Assembly: GCF_001884235.1 (NCBI RefSeq)
Contig: NZ_MAOI01000065.1
Coordinates: forward strand, 1 to 64,000
Reading direction: 5' to 3'
DNA from: Bacillus paramycoides
Lineage (GTDB): Bacteria > Bacillota > Bacilli > Bacillales > Bacillaceae_G
Length of the DNA: 64,000 bases
The first letter of the stretch is position 1; the number at the start of each line of letters is the position of its first letter. Under the pieces are notes generated by a model. That model searched no databases and had not been told where the DNA came from. It was given only the letters and a program-made list of their open reading frames with translations. Position numbers and translations under genes: made by a program. Below, piece by piece: positions 27,378 to 35,423 of the stretch.

Positions 27378-28496
27378 TTATTTTGATGGTGAGCCTTTAA
27401 TGAATTTCCATAAGTCATGGAATACATGAGCTTTGTGTAATGTATTAAGTAGTACTAATGTGACTGGACCGATGATTAATCCTAAAAAACCAAAGAGCTT
27501 AAAGCCGACAAATAAAGCGATGAGTGTCGCTAATGGATCAAGTCCAATATTAGATGAAAGTACTTTCGGCTCCATGATTTGTCTTTGGACAATCACGACG
27601 ATGTATAGGATGAGAAGACCGATGGCGAATGCAGTGTCGCCTGTGAAAAATACGTATATAACCCAAGGAACGAAGACAGCTCCTGTTCCTAAATACGGGA
27701 GTAAATCCACAACTCCTGTAATAATCGCGATAGTAATTGCGTATGGCACGCGTAAGATTAAAAGACCGATTAGTACAATGATAGTTGTCATAGATACGAG
27801 TGTAAGTTGTGCTTTAACAAAACCGAACAAAGCTTTTCTTAAATCGACAAAAATAGTTTTTCCGTATCCATGTACACGATTGGGTAGGAGTTTTCTTGCT
27901 TTATGAGCAAGACGATGCCAATCGTAACTAATGAAGAAAGTGGCTAATAAGATGAATACAAGGACAGTTAAAGTTGTTGGTAATGCACTAATGAAATTTG
28001 TTAATCCACTTATGATGGCGGTTAAAAGTTCTTTCATTTGTGTCGTTGCTTCGGTACCTAAGTTTTGAATATTTTGTGTAATAGTGTATCGCTGTGGTTC
28101 TCCGAGATGATTAAATTTAGAGATTAAATCATCATAGAGAGGCATAATATGATTAAGTGCAAATTCTTGGGCGAATGCAACGATATCTGGAAACTTCACT
28201 GTAACAATTTGTAGTAAGTATGTTGTGGCAGATATTGCTTCAGTTACAAGGTATGTAACAAGTCCGACGATAGCTCCGAACACGAGAATTAAGCTAACGA
28301 GTACCGATAACGCACGAGGAAATTGTAGTTTTTGATTAAGGAAATTGACGACAGGATTAATCAAATAAGCGAATGCAAAAGCGATAATAAAAGGGTAAAT
28401 AAGGCCTGACATGTAAAGTAAGGCATAGAACCCAACTACCGTTGCTACAATGACAAATATGAGTCGTAATATCGTATATAGCAAGTTTCGGTTCAA
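27378..28496 (-). CDS. ytvI: YtvI, AI-2E transporter-family sporulation membrane protein (372 aa)
   Basis: Eight-helix PerM/AI-2E-type membrane protein: two helices at the N-terminus (9-50), a long extracytoplasmic loop with QRYTITQNIQNLGTEATTQ (about 135-165), and a C-terminal helix cluster with LLPYLGTGAVFVPW and GLDPLATLIALFVGFKLFGFLGLIIGP. Known as sporulation integral membrane protein YtvI; substrate unknown. TTG start at 28496 with GGGAGG about 12 bases upstream. The dispersed repeat copy B lies in its promoter region. Confidence 0.9.
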   Translation of the reverse strand: MNRNLLYTILRLIFVIVATVVGFYALLYMSGLIYPFIIAFAFAYLINPVVNFLNQKLQFPRALSVLVSLILVFGAIVGLVTYLVTEAISATTYLLQIVTVKFPDIVAFAQEFALNHIMPLYDDLISKFNHLGEPQRYTITQNIQNLGTEATTQMKELLTAIISGLTNFISALPTTLTVLVFILLATFFISYDWHRLAHKARKLLPNRVHGYGKTIFVDLRKALFGFVKAQLTLVSMTTIIVLIGLLILRVPYAITIAIITGVVDLLPYLGTGAVFVPWVIYVFFTGDTAFAIGLLILYIVVIVQRQIMEPKVLSSNIGLDPLATLIALFVGFKLFGFLGLIIGPVTLVLLNTLHKAHVFHDLWKFIKGSPSK

Positions 28497-28908
28497 AGAT
28501 GTATACCTCCCATTCCAATTTGGATTATCCTAATTCGTTCAACTTATAACTAGTGAGATTCACTGATCAAAGTTTCACTTTATGTTATAGTGGAATGATG
28601 GATTTAGCCTGCTTTTGCAGTGGAATAATGACTGTAAAAGCTTGCTGGTGATATGGTAAAAACTTCATTTTCTCTCCTTTTTATTTTACCTGTTTCTTAT
28701 TAGAAAAGAAAGGAGAGACAGCCGGTGTATACATGCTTTAGTTTTTTTCTGGTTAAAGTCTTGTTTGTAATCTTGAAACGCATATGAAAATTAATTTGTT
28801 GCTTTATTATAATTGATAAATGCGCATCGATATAGCATGTATAACGATAGGTTTAAAGGTATTTTTGTTTGGAAACAAGTTCATTATTTTCAGAAAGGAA
28901 GTGCAATC
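28497..28908. other. Intergenic region between divergent ytvI and ytwI
   Basis: About 410 bases. It contains dispersed repeat copy B (28533-28590) and a structured segment at 28671-28718 with arms TCTCTCCTTT / AAAGGAGAGA and an inner TTTCT-TATT-AGAAA hairpin. No gene seen. Confidence 0.5.
28533..28590 (-). repeat. Dispersed hairpin repeat, copy B (bcr-like)
   Basis: Read on the minus strand it contains CTATAA, the identical ATAAAGTGAAACTTT (plus-strand 28569-28583), AGTGAATCTCACT in place of the GC-rich hairpin of copy A, and AGTTGAACGAAT. Order and spacing of blocks match copy A at 13858-13933. Both copies sit upstream of the neighbouring gene in the same orientation relative to it. Confidence 0.55.
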
Positions 28909-29370
28909 ATGATTAGTCAGTCAACGTTATTTTTATTCATACTACTTATTATAGGACTAATTGCTAAAAACCAATCGCTTACTGTAGCTGTTGGTGTGTT
29001 GTTTTTATTGAAGTGGACGTTTTTAGGAGAAAAAGTTTTTCCTTATTTACAAACGAAAGGAATTAACCTCGGTGTGACGGTTATTACAATTGCGGTGCTT
29101 GTACCAATTGCGACGGGTGAGATAGGCTTTAAACAACTTGGAGAAGCGGCGAAATCATATTATGCATGGATTGCCTTAGCTTCAGGGATAGCAGTTGCTT
29201 TGTTGGCGAAAGGTGGAGTGCAATTATTAACGACTGACCCTCATATTACAACTGCACTTGTTTTTGGGACAATTATAGCTGTCGCTTTATTTAATGGGGT
29301 CGCTGTAGGTCCATTAATTGGGGCTGGAATTGCCTATGCAGTTATGAGTATTATGCAAATGTTTAAATGA
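28909..29370 (+). CDS. ytwI: UPF0756 (DUF441) membrane protein YtwI (153 aa)
   Basis: Four to five hydrophobic segments, starting MISQSTLFLFILLIIGLIAK and containing KGINLGVTVITIAVLVPIATGEIG and the C-terminal GVAVGPLIGAGIAYAVMS, as in the UPF0756 family. Function unknown. ATG at 28909 has AAAGGAAGTG upstream; the frame could be extended to 28813 without a site. Length 153 aa equals the family. Confidence 0.9.
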   Translation: MISQSTLFLFILLIIGLIAKNQSLTVAVGVLFLLKWTFLGEKVFPYLQTKGINLGVTVITIAVLVPIATGEIGFKQLGEAAKSYYAWIALASGIAVALLAKGGVQLLTTDPHITTALVFGTIIAVALFNGVAVGPLIGAGIAYAVMSIMQMFK

Positions 29371-29492
29371 GGAATTTTATAGTAATATAAAATTTTTGAA
29401 TTCTTTCTGTTCACAAAAGTCAGATAATTGTTTATAATAGGATTAGAAACTTTGAAAAGTTACATAACAGCAAAGACTTTACACCAGATAAA

Positions 29493-29545
29493 ATAAAAAC
29501 AACATAAAACAATTTTATAATGATATTGTTTTATGTTGTTTTTAT
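29493..29545. repeat. Perfect 21-bp inverted repeat
   Basis: Arms 29493-29513 and 29525-29545 are exactly complementary over 21 bases, with an 11-base loop (TTTATAATGAT). A/T-rich with T-rich 3' arm, so a transcription terminator of ytwI is plausible although it lies 120 bases behind the stop. Longer than any other stem in the window. Confidence 0.75.
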
Positions 29546-29790
29546 CATAAAACTCTTCGGAATTAATTTTCCTCACTAACTTGTTGTTCTGAGCGTGAGG
29601 ATTCGGGGAGACATTCACGCTCATGCTTTCCATGTAAGCAATGGACAATAAGAGGGGAACATCGCAATAAATTTGCATGATCGTGCATTTTGCTTGCCTA
29701 AAGAGTGAACGAGCGTTCATAATTTATAAGGGGAGCAAATAGATATAAGGAGCAAGATTGGGAGAATTTTCAGGAAAAGGAGAGAATGTC
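29546..29790. other. citZ upstream region
   Basis: No gene. It contains an 8-bp inverted repeat GAGCGTGA (29591-29598) / TCACGCTC (29617-29624) and the palindrome TGAACGAGCGTTCA at 29706-29719. A citZ promoter must lie here, but no unambiguous -35/-10 pair was found. Confidence 0.4.
29706..29719. promoter_or_regulatory. LexA-like palindrome before citZ
   Basis: TGAACGAGCGTTCA contains GAAC-N4-GTTC, the core of Gram-positive LexA (DinR) boxes, 72 bases before the citZ start. The outer C/G pair of the consensus is replaced by T/A. TetR-type regulators can also bind such 14-bp palindromes. Confidence 0.35.
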
Positions 29791-30906
29791 ATGACTGTTA
29801 TTCGAGGTTTAGAAGGGGTAGTAGCAACAACATCATCTGTGAGCTCTATTATTGATGATACATTAACTTATGTTGGGTATAATATTGATGATTTAGCTGA
29901 GAATGCTACATTTGAAGAAGTAGTGTACTTATTATGGCACCGCAAGCTTCCTAACGAAAAAGAACTAGCGGAATTTAGTGAAACTGTGTCTCAATACTAT
30001 AAAGTTCCAGGTGAGATTTTAACATATTTAAAACAAGTAGATTTAAATATTGCGCACCCGATGTCTGTTTTACGAACTGCAATTTCCATGCTATCATTAT
30101 ATGATGAGAGCGCTGAAATAATGGATGAAAAGTCCAATTATTTGAAAGCGGTTAAATTACAGGCGCAAGTGGGGACTTTAGTTGCGGCTTATGCAAGAAT
30201 TCGCAAAGGTTTAGATGTTGTTGAGCCAAGAAAAGATTTATCATTAGCTGCAAACTTCTTGTACATGTTAAATAATCGTGAGCCAAATGAAGTTGAAATT
30301 GAGGCTTTTGACAAAGCACTTGTACTCCATGCAGATCATGAGTTAAACGCTTCTACATTTACTGCACGTGTTTGTGTTGCTACGCTGTCGGATGTATATT
30401 CTGGTATTACAGCAGCGATCGGTGCGTTAAAAGGTCCTCTTCACGGCGGGGCAAATGAAAATGTAATGAAGATGTTAACTGAAATTGGTGAAGAAGAAAA
30501 TGTAGAATCATATATTCATAATGCTCTTCAAAATAAAGTGAAAATTATGGGATTTGGCCATCGTGTGTATGAGCATGGTGATCCACGCGCGAAACATTTA
30601 CGTGAAATGTCTAAGAGATTATGCGTGCTTTTAGGAGAAGAGAAATGGTATAATATGTCTATCAAAATTGAAGACATTGTAACAAAAGAAAAAGGTCTTC
30701 CACCAAATGTTGATTTCTATTCAGCTTCTGTATACCATTGTTTAGGAATTGACCATGATTTATTTACACCTATCTTTGCAATTAGCCGTATGTCAGGCTG
30801 GTTAGCTCATATTCTAGAACAATATGAAAATAACCGTTTAATCCGTCCGCGTGCTGATTATAATGGACCGACACACCAAGTGTATGTTCCACTAGCACAA
30901 CGATAA
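29791..30906 (+). CDS. citZ: Citrate synthase (371 aa)
   Basis: Condenses oxaloacetate and acetyl-CoA at the entry of the TCA cycle. Catalytic residues are visible: His in GPLHGGANENVM (about 222), His in MGFGHRVYEHGDPRA (about 261) and Asp in VDFYSASVY (about 312). Short type-I length typical of Bacillus CitZ. ATG at 29791 follows AAAAGGAGAG; the frame extends 11 codons upstream without a site. First gene of citZ-icd-mdh. Confidence 0.97.
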   Translation: MTVIRGLEGVVATTSSVSSIIDDTLTYVGYNIDDLAENATFEEVVYLLWHRKLPNEKELAEFSETVSQYYKVPGEILTYLKQVDLNIAHPMSVLRTAISMLSLYDESAEIMDEKSNYLKAVKLQAQVGTLVAAYARIRKGLDVVEPRKDLSLAANFLYMLNNREPNEVEIEAFDKALVLHADHELNASTFTARVCVATLSDVYSGITAAIGALKGPLHGGANENVMKMLTEIGEEENVESYIHNALQNKVKIMGFGHRVYEHGDPRAKHLREMSKRLCVLLGEEKWYNMSIKIEDIVTKEKGLPPNVDFYSASVYHCLGIDHDLFTPIFAISRMSGWLAHILEQYENNRLIRPRADYNGPTHQVYVPLAQR

Positions 30907-31003
30907 GCGAAAAACACTATTTTGATAGTGAAAATACGCTTTCAAAAGTCTGACTTTTTTGGGAAGATGTAATGATTAGAATATTTTAATTTGACTAACG
31001 GTT

Positions 31004-31029
31004 TGAACTGAGGGGTTACTCCCTCAGTT
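31004..31029 (+). other. Hairpin just upstream of icd
   Basis: AACTGAGGG and CCCTCAGTT form a 9-bp stem with a short loop, 38 bases before the icd start. There is no T-run, so it is not an ordinary terminator; mRNA processing or stabilising of the icd-mdh message is possible. A weaker 6-bp hairpin (CACTAT/ATAGTG) lies at 30914-30929 behind citZ. Confidence 0.5.
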
Positions 31030-31066
31030 TCATACATATGAAATTTCAAACATGGGGGTTATCACA

Positions 31067-32359
31067 TTGACAACAGGTGAAAAAATTACTGTAACTAATG
31101 GTGTTATGAATGTACCAAACAATCCGATTATTCCATTTATCGAAGGAGATGGAATTGGTCCTGATATTTGGGCAGCTGCATCTCGCGTACTAGAAGCAGC
31201 AGTTGAAAAAGCTTATGATGGTGAGAAGAAGATCGTTTGGAAAGAAGTGCTTGCAGGGGAAAAAGCATTCAACCAAACAGGCGAGTGGTTACCAGAAGAG
31301 ACATTAAATGAAATTCGTGAGTATTTAATCGCGATTAAAGGTCCACTTACAACTCCGGTTGGTGGTGGTATTCGTTCTCTAAACGTAGCACTTCGTCAAG
31401 AATTAGATTTATATGTATGTCTACGTCCAGTTCGTTACTTTGAAGGTGTTCCTTCACCTGTAAAACGTCCGGAAGATACTGATATGGTTATTTTCCGTGA
31501 AAATACAGAAGACATTTATGCTGGGATTGAATATGCACAAGGATCTCCAGAAGCAGAAAAAGTTCTTGCTTTCTTAAAAGAAGCAATGGGCGTTAATAAA
31601 ATTCGCTTCCCAGAAACTTCAGGGATTGGTATTAAGCCTATTTCAGAAGAAGGGACAAAGCGTCTTGTTCGTGCTGCAATTCAATATGCAATTAACGAAA
31701 AACGCTCTTCTGTTACATTAGTTCATAAAGGAAACATTATGAAATTTACAGAAGGTGCTTTCAAAAACTGGGGTTATGAAGTAGCGGAACAAGAATTTGG
31801 CGATAAAGTATTTACTTGGGCTGAATATGACCGTATTGTTGAGAAAGATGGTAAGGATGCAGCGAATAAAGCGATGGCTGAAGCAGAATCTGCTGGAAAA
31901 ATCATCGTAAAAGATTCTATTGCAGATATCTTCTTACAACAAATTTTAACTCGTCCTCGTGAGTTCGATGTTGTTGCAACAATGAACTTAAACGGAGACT
32001 ATATCTCTGATGCACTTGCTGCACAAGTAGGTGGCATTGGTATTGCACCTGGTGCAAATATTAACTATGTTACTGGACATGCTATTTTTGAAGCTACACA
32101 TGGTACAGCTCCGAAATATGCAGGTTTAGATAAAGTAAATCCATCTTCTGTTCTTCTTTCTGGTGTATTATTATTAGAGCACTTAGGATGGAACGAAGCT
32201 GCGAAATTAGTAACTGCTTCAGTTGAGAAAACAATTGCATCAAAAGTAGTAACATATGATTTCGCACGCTTAATGGAAGGTGCAACAGAAGTGAAATGTT
32301 CTGAGTTTGCTAATGAACTTATTAAAAACATGGATGTAGCGATAATCAAAAACGCATAA
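31067..32359 (+). CDS. icd: Isocitrate dehydrogenase, NADP-dependent (430 aa)
   Basis: Oxidises isocitrate to 2-oxoglutarate, supplying NADPH. Substrate-loop motif [25 protein letters not shown] (phospho-site Ser in IRSLN at about 115), [11 protein letters not shown], and the metal-binding aspartates in [14 protein letters not shown] (about 310). TTG start at 31067 behind GGGGGTT gives the usual start MTTGEKITV. mdh follows after 19 bases. Confidence 0.97.
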   Translation: MTTGEKITVTNGVMNVPNNPIIPFIEGDGIGPDIWAAASRVLEAAVEKAYDGEKKIVWKEVLAGEKAFNQTGEWLPEETLNEIREYLIAIKGPLTTPVGGGIRSLNVALRQELDLYVCLRPVRYFEGVPSPVKRPEDTDMVIFRENTEDIYAGIEYAQGSPEAEKVLAFLKEAMGVNKIRFPETSGIGIKPISEEGTKRLVRAAIQYAINEKRSSVTLVHKGNIMKFTEGAFKNWGYEVAEQEFGDKVFTWAEYDRIVEKDGKDAANKAMAEAESAGKIIVKDSIADIFLQQILTRPREFDVVATMNLNGDYISDALAAQVGGIGIAPGANINYVTGHAIFEATHGTAPKYAGLDKVNPSSVLLSGVLLLEHLGWNEAAKLVTASVEKTIASKVVTYDFARLMEGATEVKCSEFANELIKNMDVAIIKNA

Positions 32360-32378
32360 TTAAAGCGGGGGGTAAATT

Positions 32379-33317
32379 ATGACAATCAAACGCAAAAAGG
32401 TTTCAGTCATCGGTGCAGGATTTACAGGAGCAACAACAGCATTCTTATTAGCACAAAAAGAACTTGCAGATGTTGTATTAGTGGACATTCCACAGCTGGA
32501 AAATCCAACAAAAGGGAAAGCGTTAGATATGTTAGAAGCGAGCCCAGTACAAGGTTTTGATGCTAACATTATTGGTACATCTGATTACGAAGATACTGCT
32601 GATTCTGACGTTGTCGTTATTACAGCAGGTATTGCGCGTAAGCCTGGTATGGGCCGTGATGACTTAGTAGCAACAAACTCTAAAATTATGAAAAGTATTA
32701 CGCGCGACATTGCAAAACATTCACCAAATGCGATTATTGTTGTGTTAACAAATCCAGTTGATGCAATGACATATTCTGTATTTAAAGAGGCTGGGTTCCC
32801 GAAAGAGCGTGTTATTGGTCAATCAGGTGTATTAGATACAGCTCGTTTCCGTACATTCATTGCGCAAGAATTAAATCTATCTGTTAAAGATATTACAGGA
32901 TTTGTTCTTGGGGGACATGGTGATGATATGGTACCTCTTGTGCGCTACTCATATGCAGGTGGTATACCGTTAGAAACATTGATTCCGAAAGAGCGTTTAG
33001 AAGCAATCGTAGAACGTACACGTAAAGGTGGCGGTGAGATTGTAGGCTTATTAGGAAACGGTAGTGCATATTATGCGCCAGCAGCATCTTTAGTTGAAAT
33101 GACAGAAGCAATCTTGAAAGATCAACGCCGTGTATTACCAGCTATTGCGTACCTTGAAGGTGAATATGGTTATAGTGACCTTTACTTAGGGGTACCAGTA
33201 ATTCTAGGTGGTAACGGAATTGAAAAAATTATTGAATTAGAACTTCTTGAAGATGAAAGAGAAGCGTTAGATCGCTCTGTAGAATCTGTACGTAACGTTA
33301 TGAAAGTTCTTGTTTAA
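32379..33317 (+). CDS. mdh: Malate dehydrogenase (312 aa)
   Basis: NAD-dependent oxidation of malate to oxaloacetate; lactate-dehydrogenase-like type of Bacillus. NAD motif [14 protein letters not shown] at 12-25, substrate Arg in [11 protein letters not shown] (about 87-97), catalytic His in [12 protein letters not shown] (about 180-191) and [14 protein letters not shown] at 32379 behind GGGGGGT. Last gene of citZ-icd-mdh; ends at a perfect palindromic terminator. Confidence 0.97.
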   Translation: MTIKRKKVSVIGAGFTGATTAFLLAQKELADVVLVDIPQLENPTKGKALDMLEASPVQGFDANIIGTSDYEDTADSDVVVITAGIARKPGMGRDDLVATNSKIMKSITRDIAKHSPNAIIVVLTNPVDAMTYSVFKEAGFPKERVIGQSGVLDTARFRTFIAQELNLSVKDITGFVLGGHGDDMVPLVRYSYAGGIPLETLIPKERLEAIVERTRKGGGEIVGLLGNGSAYYAPAASLVEMTEAILKDQRRVLPAIAYLEGEYGYSDLYLGVPVILGGNGIEKIIELELLEDEREALDRSVESVRNVMKVLV

Positions 33318-33333
33318 TAATTAAATATAGGCG

Positions 33334-33363
33334 GAAAAAGATTCGGGGCCCCGAATCTTTTTC
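33334..33363. terminator. Terminator of citZ-icd-mdh
   Basis: Fully palindromic 30 bases: GAAAAAGATTCGGGG followed directly by CCCCGAATCTTTTTC. Confidence 0.9.
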
Positions 33364-33533
33364 TACTATTTACTGAATTGTTTTTTTAAAATAATATGAA
33401 AACGCTATCATTTGTAGGATCCTATAATGAAACCATAGACTTATACTATACATTGCCCTCATCATAGTAATTTTCGGATAAGGTATCGCTTTTAGTAGGA
33501 TAATAAGGTGAAAAAATCGGAGGGGGTTGTAAC

Positions 33534-34007
33534 ATGTTAAAGAAAAAAGTTCAAATTGGTCGTAGAATGGATGAAATTACAGTAGGAGAGAAACTAGCTA
33601 TCACTGAAAAAATTGAGGATAAAGATTTGTTATTGTATTTAGGGTTAACGAATGATGCCAATCCATTATATATTCAGCATGATTACGCATCCCAAACTCC
33701 GTATGAAAAGCCGATTGTACCAAGCATTATGCTAACAGGGATGATTACAACGGCGGTTACGAAATATTTGCCAGGTCCAGGTAGTCATATTATTAGGAAG
33801 GACCTTACGTTCGTGAAGCCTGTTCACCATTATGAAACGTTACAAATCCACTTTGAAGTTGTGGCTGTTTCTGAGGAGGAACATACAATTGATATGCTTG
33901 TATCAGCTTATGATGAACAAGAAGAGAAAGTTGTAAAAGGTTCATTAACAGTAACACCACCTTTTAAATCTGTCTCTATTATGGAAAAAGCATTAGATAA
34001 TTTTTAA
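33534..34007 (+). CDS. MaoC-like hot-dog protein lacking the usual catalytic His (157 aa)
   Basis: Hot-dog fold hydratase-type domain related to (R)-specific enoyl-CoA hydratase: LGLTNDANPLYIQHDYA is the hydratase-2 motif region and PIVPSIMLTGMI follows. In active hydratases this motif reads D-x-N-P-x-H; here the last position is Tyr (NPLY), so catalysis may be altered or lost. Located between mdh and phoP. ATG at 33534 behind GGAGGGGG. Its role is not known; polyketide/fatty acyl or regulator-type acyl-CoA binding are possibilities. Confidence 0.82.
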   Translation: MLKKKVQIGRRMDEITVGEKLAITEKIEDKDLLLYLGLTNDANPLYIQHDYASQTPYEKPIVPSIMLTGMITTAVTKYLPGPGSHIIRKDLTFVKPVHHYETLQIHFEVVAVSEEEHTIDMLVSAYDEQEEKVVKGSLTVTPPFKSVSIMEKALDNF

Positions 34008-34021
34008 AACATGAAAATATG

Positions 34022-34067
34022 AATAGCGCTAGCATCCCTGTATTAAAGAGATGCTAGCGCTATTTTT
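34022..34067. terminator. Bidirectional terminator behind the MaoC-like gene
   Basis: Perfect 15-bp stem AATAGCGCTAGCATC / GATGCTAGCGCTATT with T-run. It touches the stop of the 43-codon gene on the other strand. Confidence 0.9.
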
Positions 34068-34197
34068 AGTTGAAGAATCCATCTACGAATCCTTGGGCGA
34101 AATCTGAGCAGTTAGTTTTAATTGTATCCCAGTTTGAGATGTTAAAAGTAAGAATACATGTTACCACTAAAGATAAAATAGGTAGTACGAGTCGCAT
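34066..34197 (-). CDS. Unannotated small membrane protein, 43 aa
   Basis: Minus strand, ATG at 34197-34195 and TAA at 34068-34066. Sequence begins MRLVLPILSLVVTCILTF, a membrane helix or signal peptide, followed by a short polar tail ending GFVDGFFN. TGAGGT lies about 8 bases before the ATG. It ends in the shared terminator. I do not know the family. Position between two convergent/divergent units and a proper ribosome binding site support it being a gene. Confidence 0.65.
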   Translation of the reverse strand: MRLVLPILSLVVTCILTFNISNWDTIKTNCSDFAQGFVDGFFN

Positions 34198-34284
34198 AAT
34201 AAAACCTCATTTATTTTAAATTTATATATAGTAATTTTTGTATTTAATTATTGCATTATTAAATAATGGAAGTCAAATGAAGGG

Positions 34285-34545
34285 GTGGTTTTTAGAGGAA
34301 TGAGATGGAAAAGTGAAGACACGATCTTTGAAACGATGAGAGAAGCTGCAGTATGGGCAGATTCGATCGCGAATGAAATGTATGGGAGAGTATTTGATGG
34401 ATATGAAACACCAGATTATAAAATAGCATATGCTCTTTCGTTTTTCCTAGCGCAAAATCAAGATTTTATAGTTTGTACAGAAGTGAGTTATAAAAAAGAT
34501 AGGATGATTTATAAGGTTTGGACAACAACTGGATCACTAAAGTGA
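34285..34545 (+). CDS. Small hypothetical protein (86 aa or 81 aa)
   Basis: Soluble protein of mixed alpha/beta appearance (KSEDTIFETMREAAVWADSIANEMYGRVFDGYETPDYKIAYALSFFLAQ); unrecognised. The start is uncertain: GTG at 34285 has GAAGGG directly before it, ATG at 34300 has AGAGGA too close. It lies between the 43-codon gene and phoP. Confidence 0.65.
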   Translation: MVFRGMRWKSEDTIFETMREAAVWADSIANEMYGRVFDGYETPDYKIAYALSFFLAQNQDFIVCTEVSYKKDRMIYKVWTTTGSLK

Positions 34546-34703
34546 AATTGTAAGTATTTCGATTTTTCAGAACGATTTTATTATAACCGGGATCCATGAA
34601 TAGACAATTTTATTGAGGGGGAACCTGTTTTCTAGTATGATGAGAATAACGGGGAAAATACTAGGATGAAGAAGGTTTCAAGTCTATAACTTGGAGGAAG
34701 AGA

Positions 34704-35423
34704 ATGAACAATCGTATTTTAGTAGTTGATGATGAGGAGTTTATCTTAACTTTAATTGAATTTAATTTACAACAAGCTGGGTTTGAAGTTATAACAGCGA
34801 TGGATGGAGAAATGGCGCTTCAAAAAGCGACTACAGAACGCCCAGATTTAATTATATTAGATTTAATGCTTCCGAAAATGGATGGTATGGAAGTGTGTAA
34901 AGAATTACGATTGCAGCGTGTTATGACGCCGATTCTAATGCTAACAGCAAAAGATGATGAATTTGATAAGGTGCTAGGTCTTGAACTTGGGGCTGATGAT
35001 TATATGACGAAGCCATTTAGTCCAAGGGAAGTTGTTGCGCGTGTGAAGGCGATTTTGCGTCGTACGAAATTACAACAGGAAGAACAAGTTTCAGAAGCGC
35101 CAGATGAAGATAGCATCATGATTGCAGAACTGAAAATTTTACCTGAGTTTTATGAAGCGTACTTCCAAGGGAGAAAGCTGGAGTTAACGCCGAAAGAATT
35201 TGAGCTGCTTGTTTATCTTGCGAAAAATAAAAGTCGTGTATTAACTCGTGATCAATTATTAAGTGCTGTATGGAATTATGATTTTGCCGGTGATACAAGG
35301 ATTGTTGATGTCCATATTAGCCATTTGCGCGATAAAATTGAAAAAAATACGAAAAAACCGACGTACATTAAAACGATACGTGGTTTAGGTTATAAATTAG
35401 AGGAGCCAAAAGGGGATGAATAA
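34704..35423 (+). CDS. phoP: Phosphate-response regulator PhoP (239 aa)
   Basis: OmpR-type response regulator for phosphate starvation. Receiver domain 1-120 with the acidic pocket DDEE (9-12), phospho-acceptor Asp in IILDLMLPKMDG (about 53) and Lys in MTKPFSPRE (about 102). C-terminal winged helix at 145-235 (ELTPKEFELLVYLAKNKSRVLTRDQLL ... RIVDVHISHLRDKIE). ATG at 34704 with TTGGAGGAA upstream. The end overlaps phoR by 8 bases. Confidence 0.96.
   Translation: MNNRILVVDDEEFILTLIEFNLQQAGFEVITAMDGEMALQKATTERPDLIILDLMLPKMDGMEVCKELRLQRVMTPILMLTAKDDEFDKVLGLELGADDYMTKPFSPREVVARVKAILRRTKLQQEEQVSEAPDEDSIMIAELKILPEFYEAYFQGRKLELTPKEFELLVYLAKNKSRVLTRDQLLSAVWNYDFAGDTRIVDVHISHLRDKIEKNTKKPTYIKTIRGLGYKLEEPKGDE

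Noticed and set aside
27433-27906. 157-codon ORF on the plus strand
   Set aside because: Lies antisense within ytvI, no ribosome binding site; a codon-bias shadow.
29460-29720. 86-codon minus-strand ORF before citZ
   Set aside because: Runs through the 21-bp hairpin and lacks a ribosome binding site.
30927-30945. Possible cre site GAAAATACGCTTTCA between citZ and icd
   Set aside because: Only the right half fits the consensus; too weak to call.
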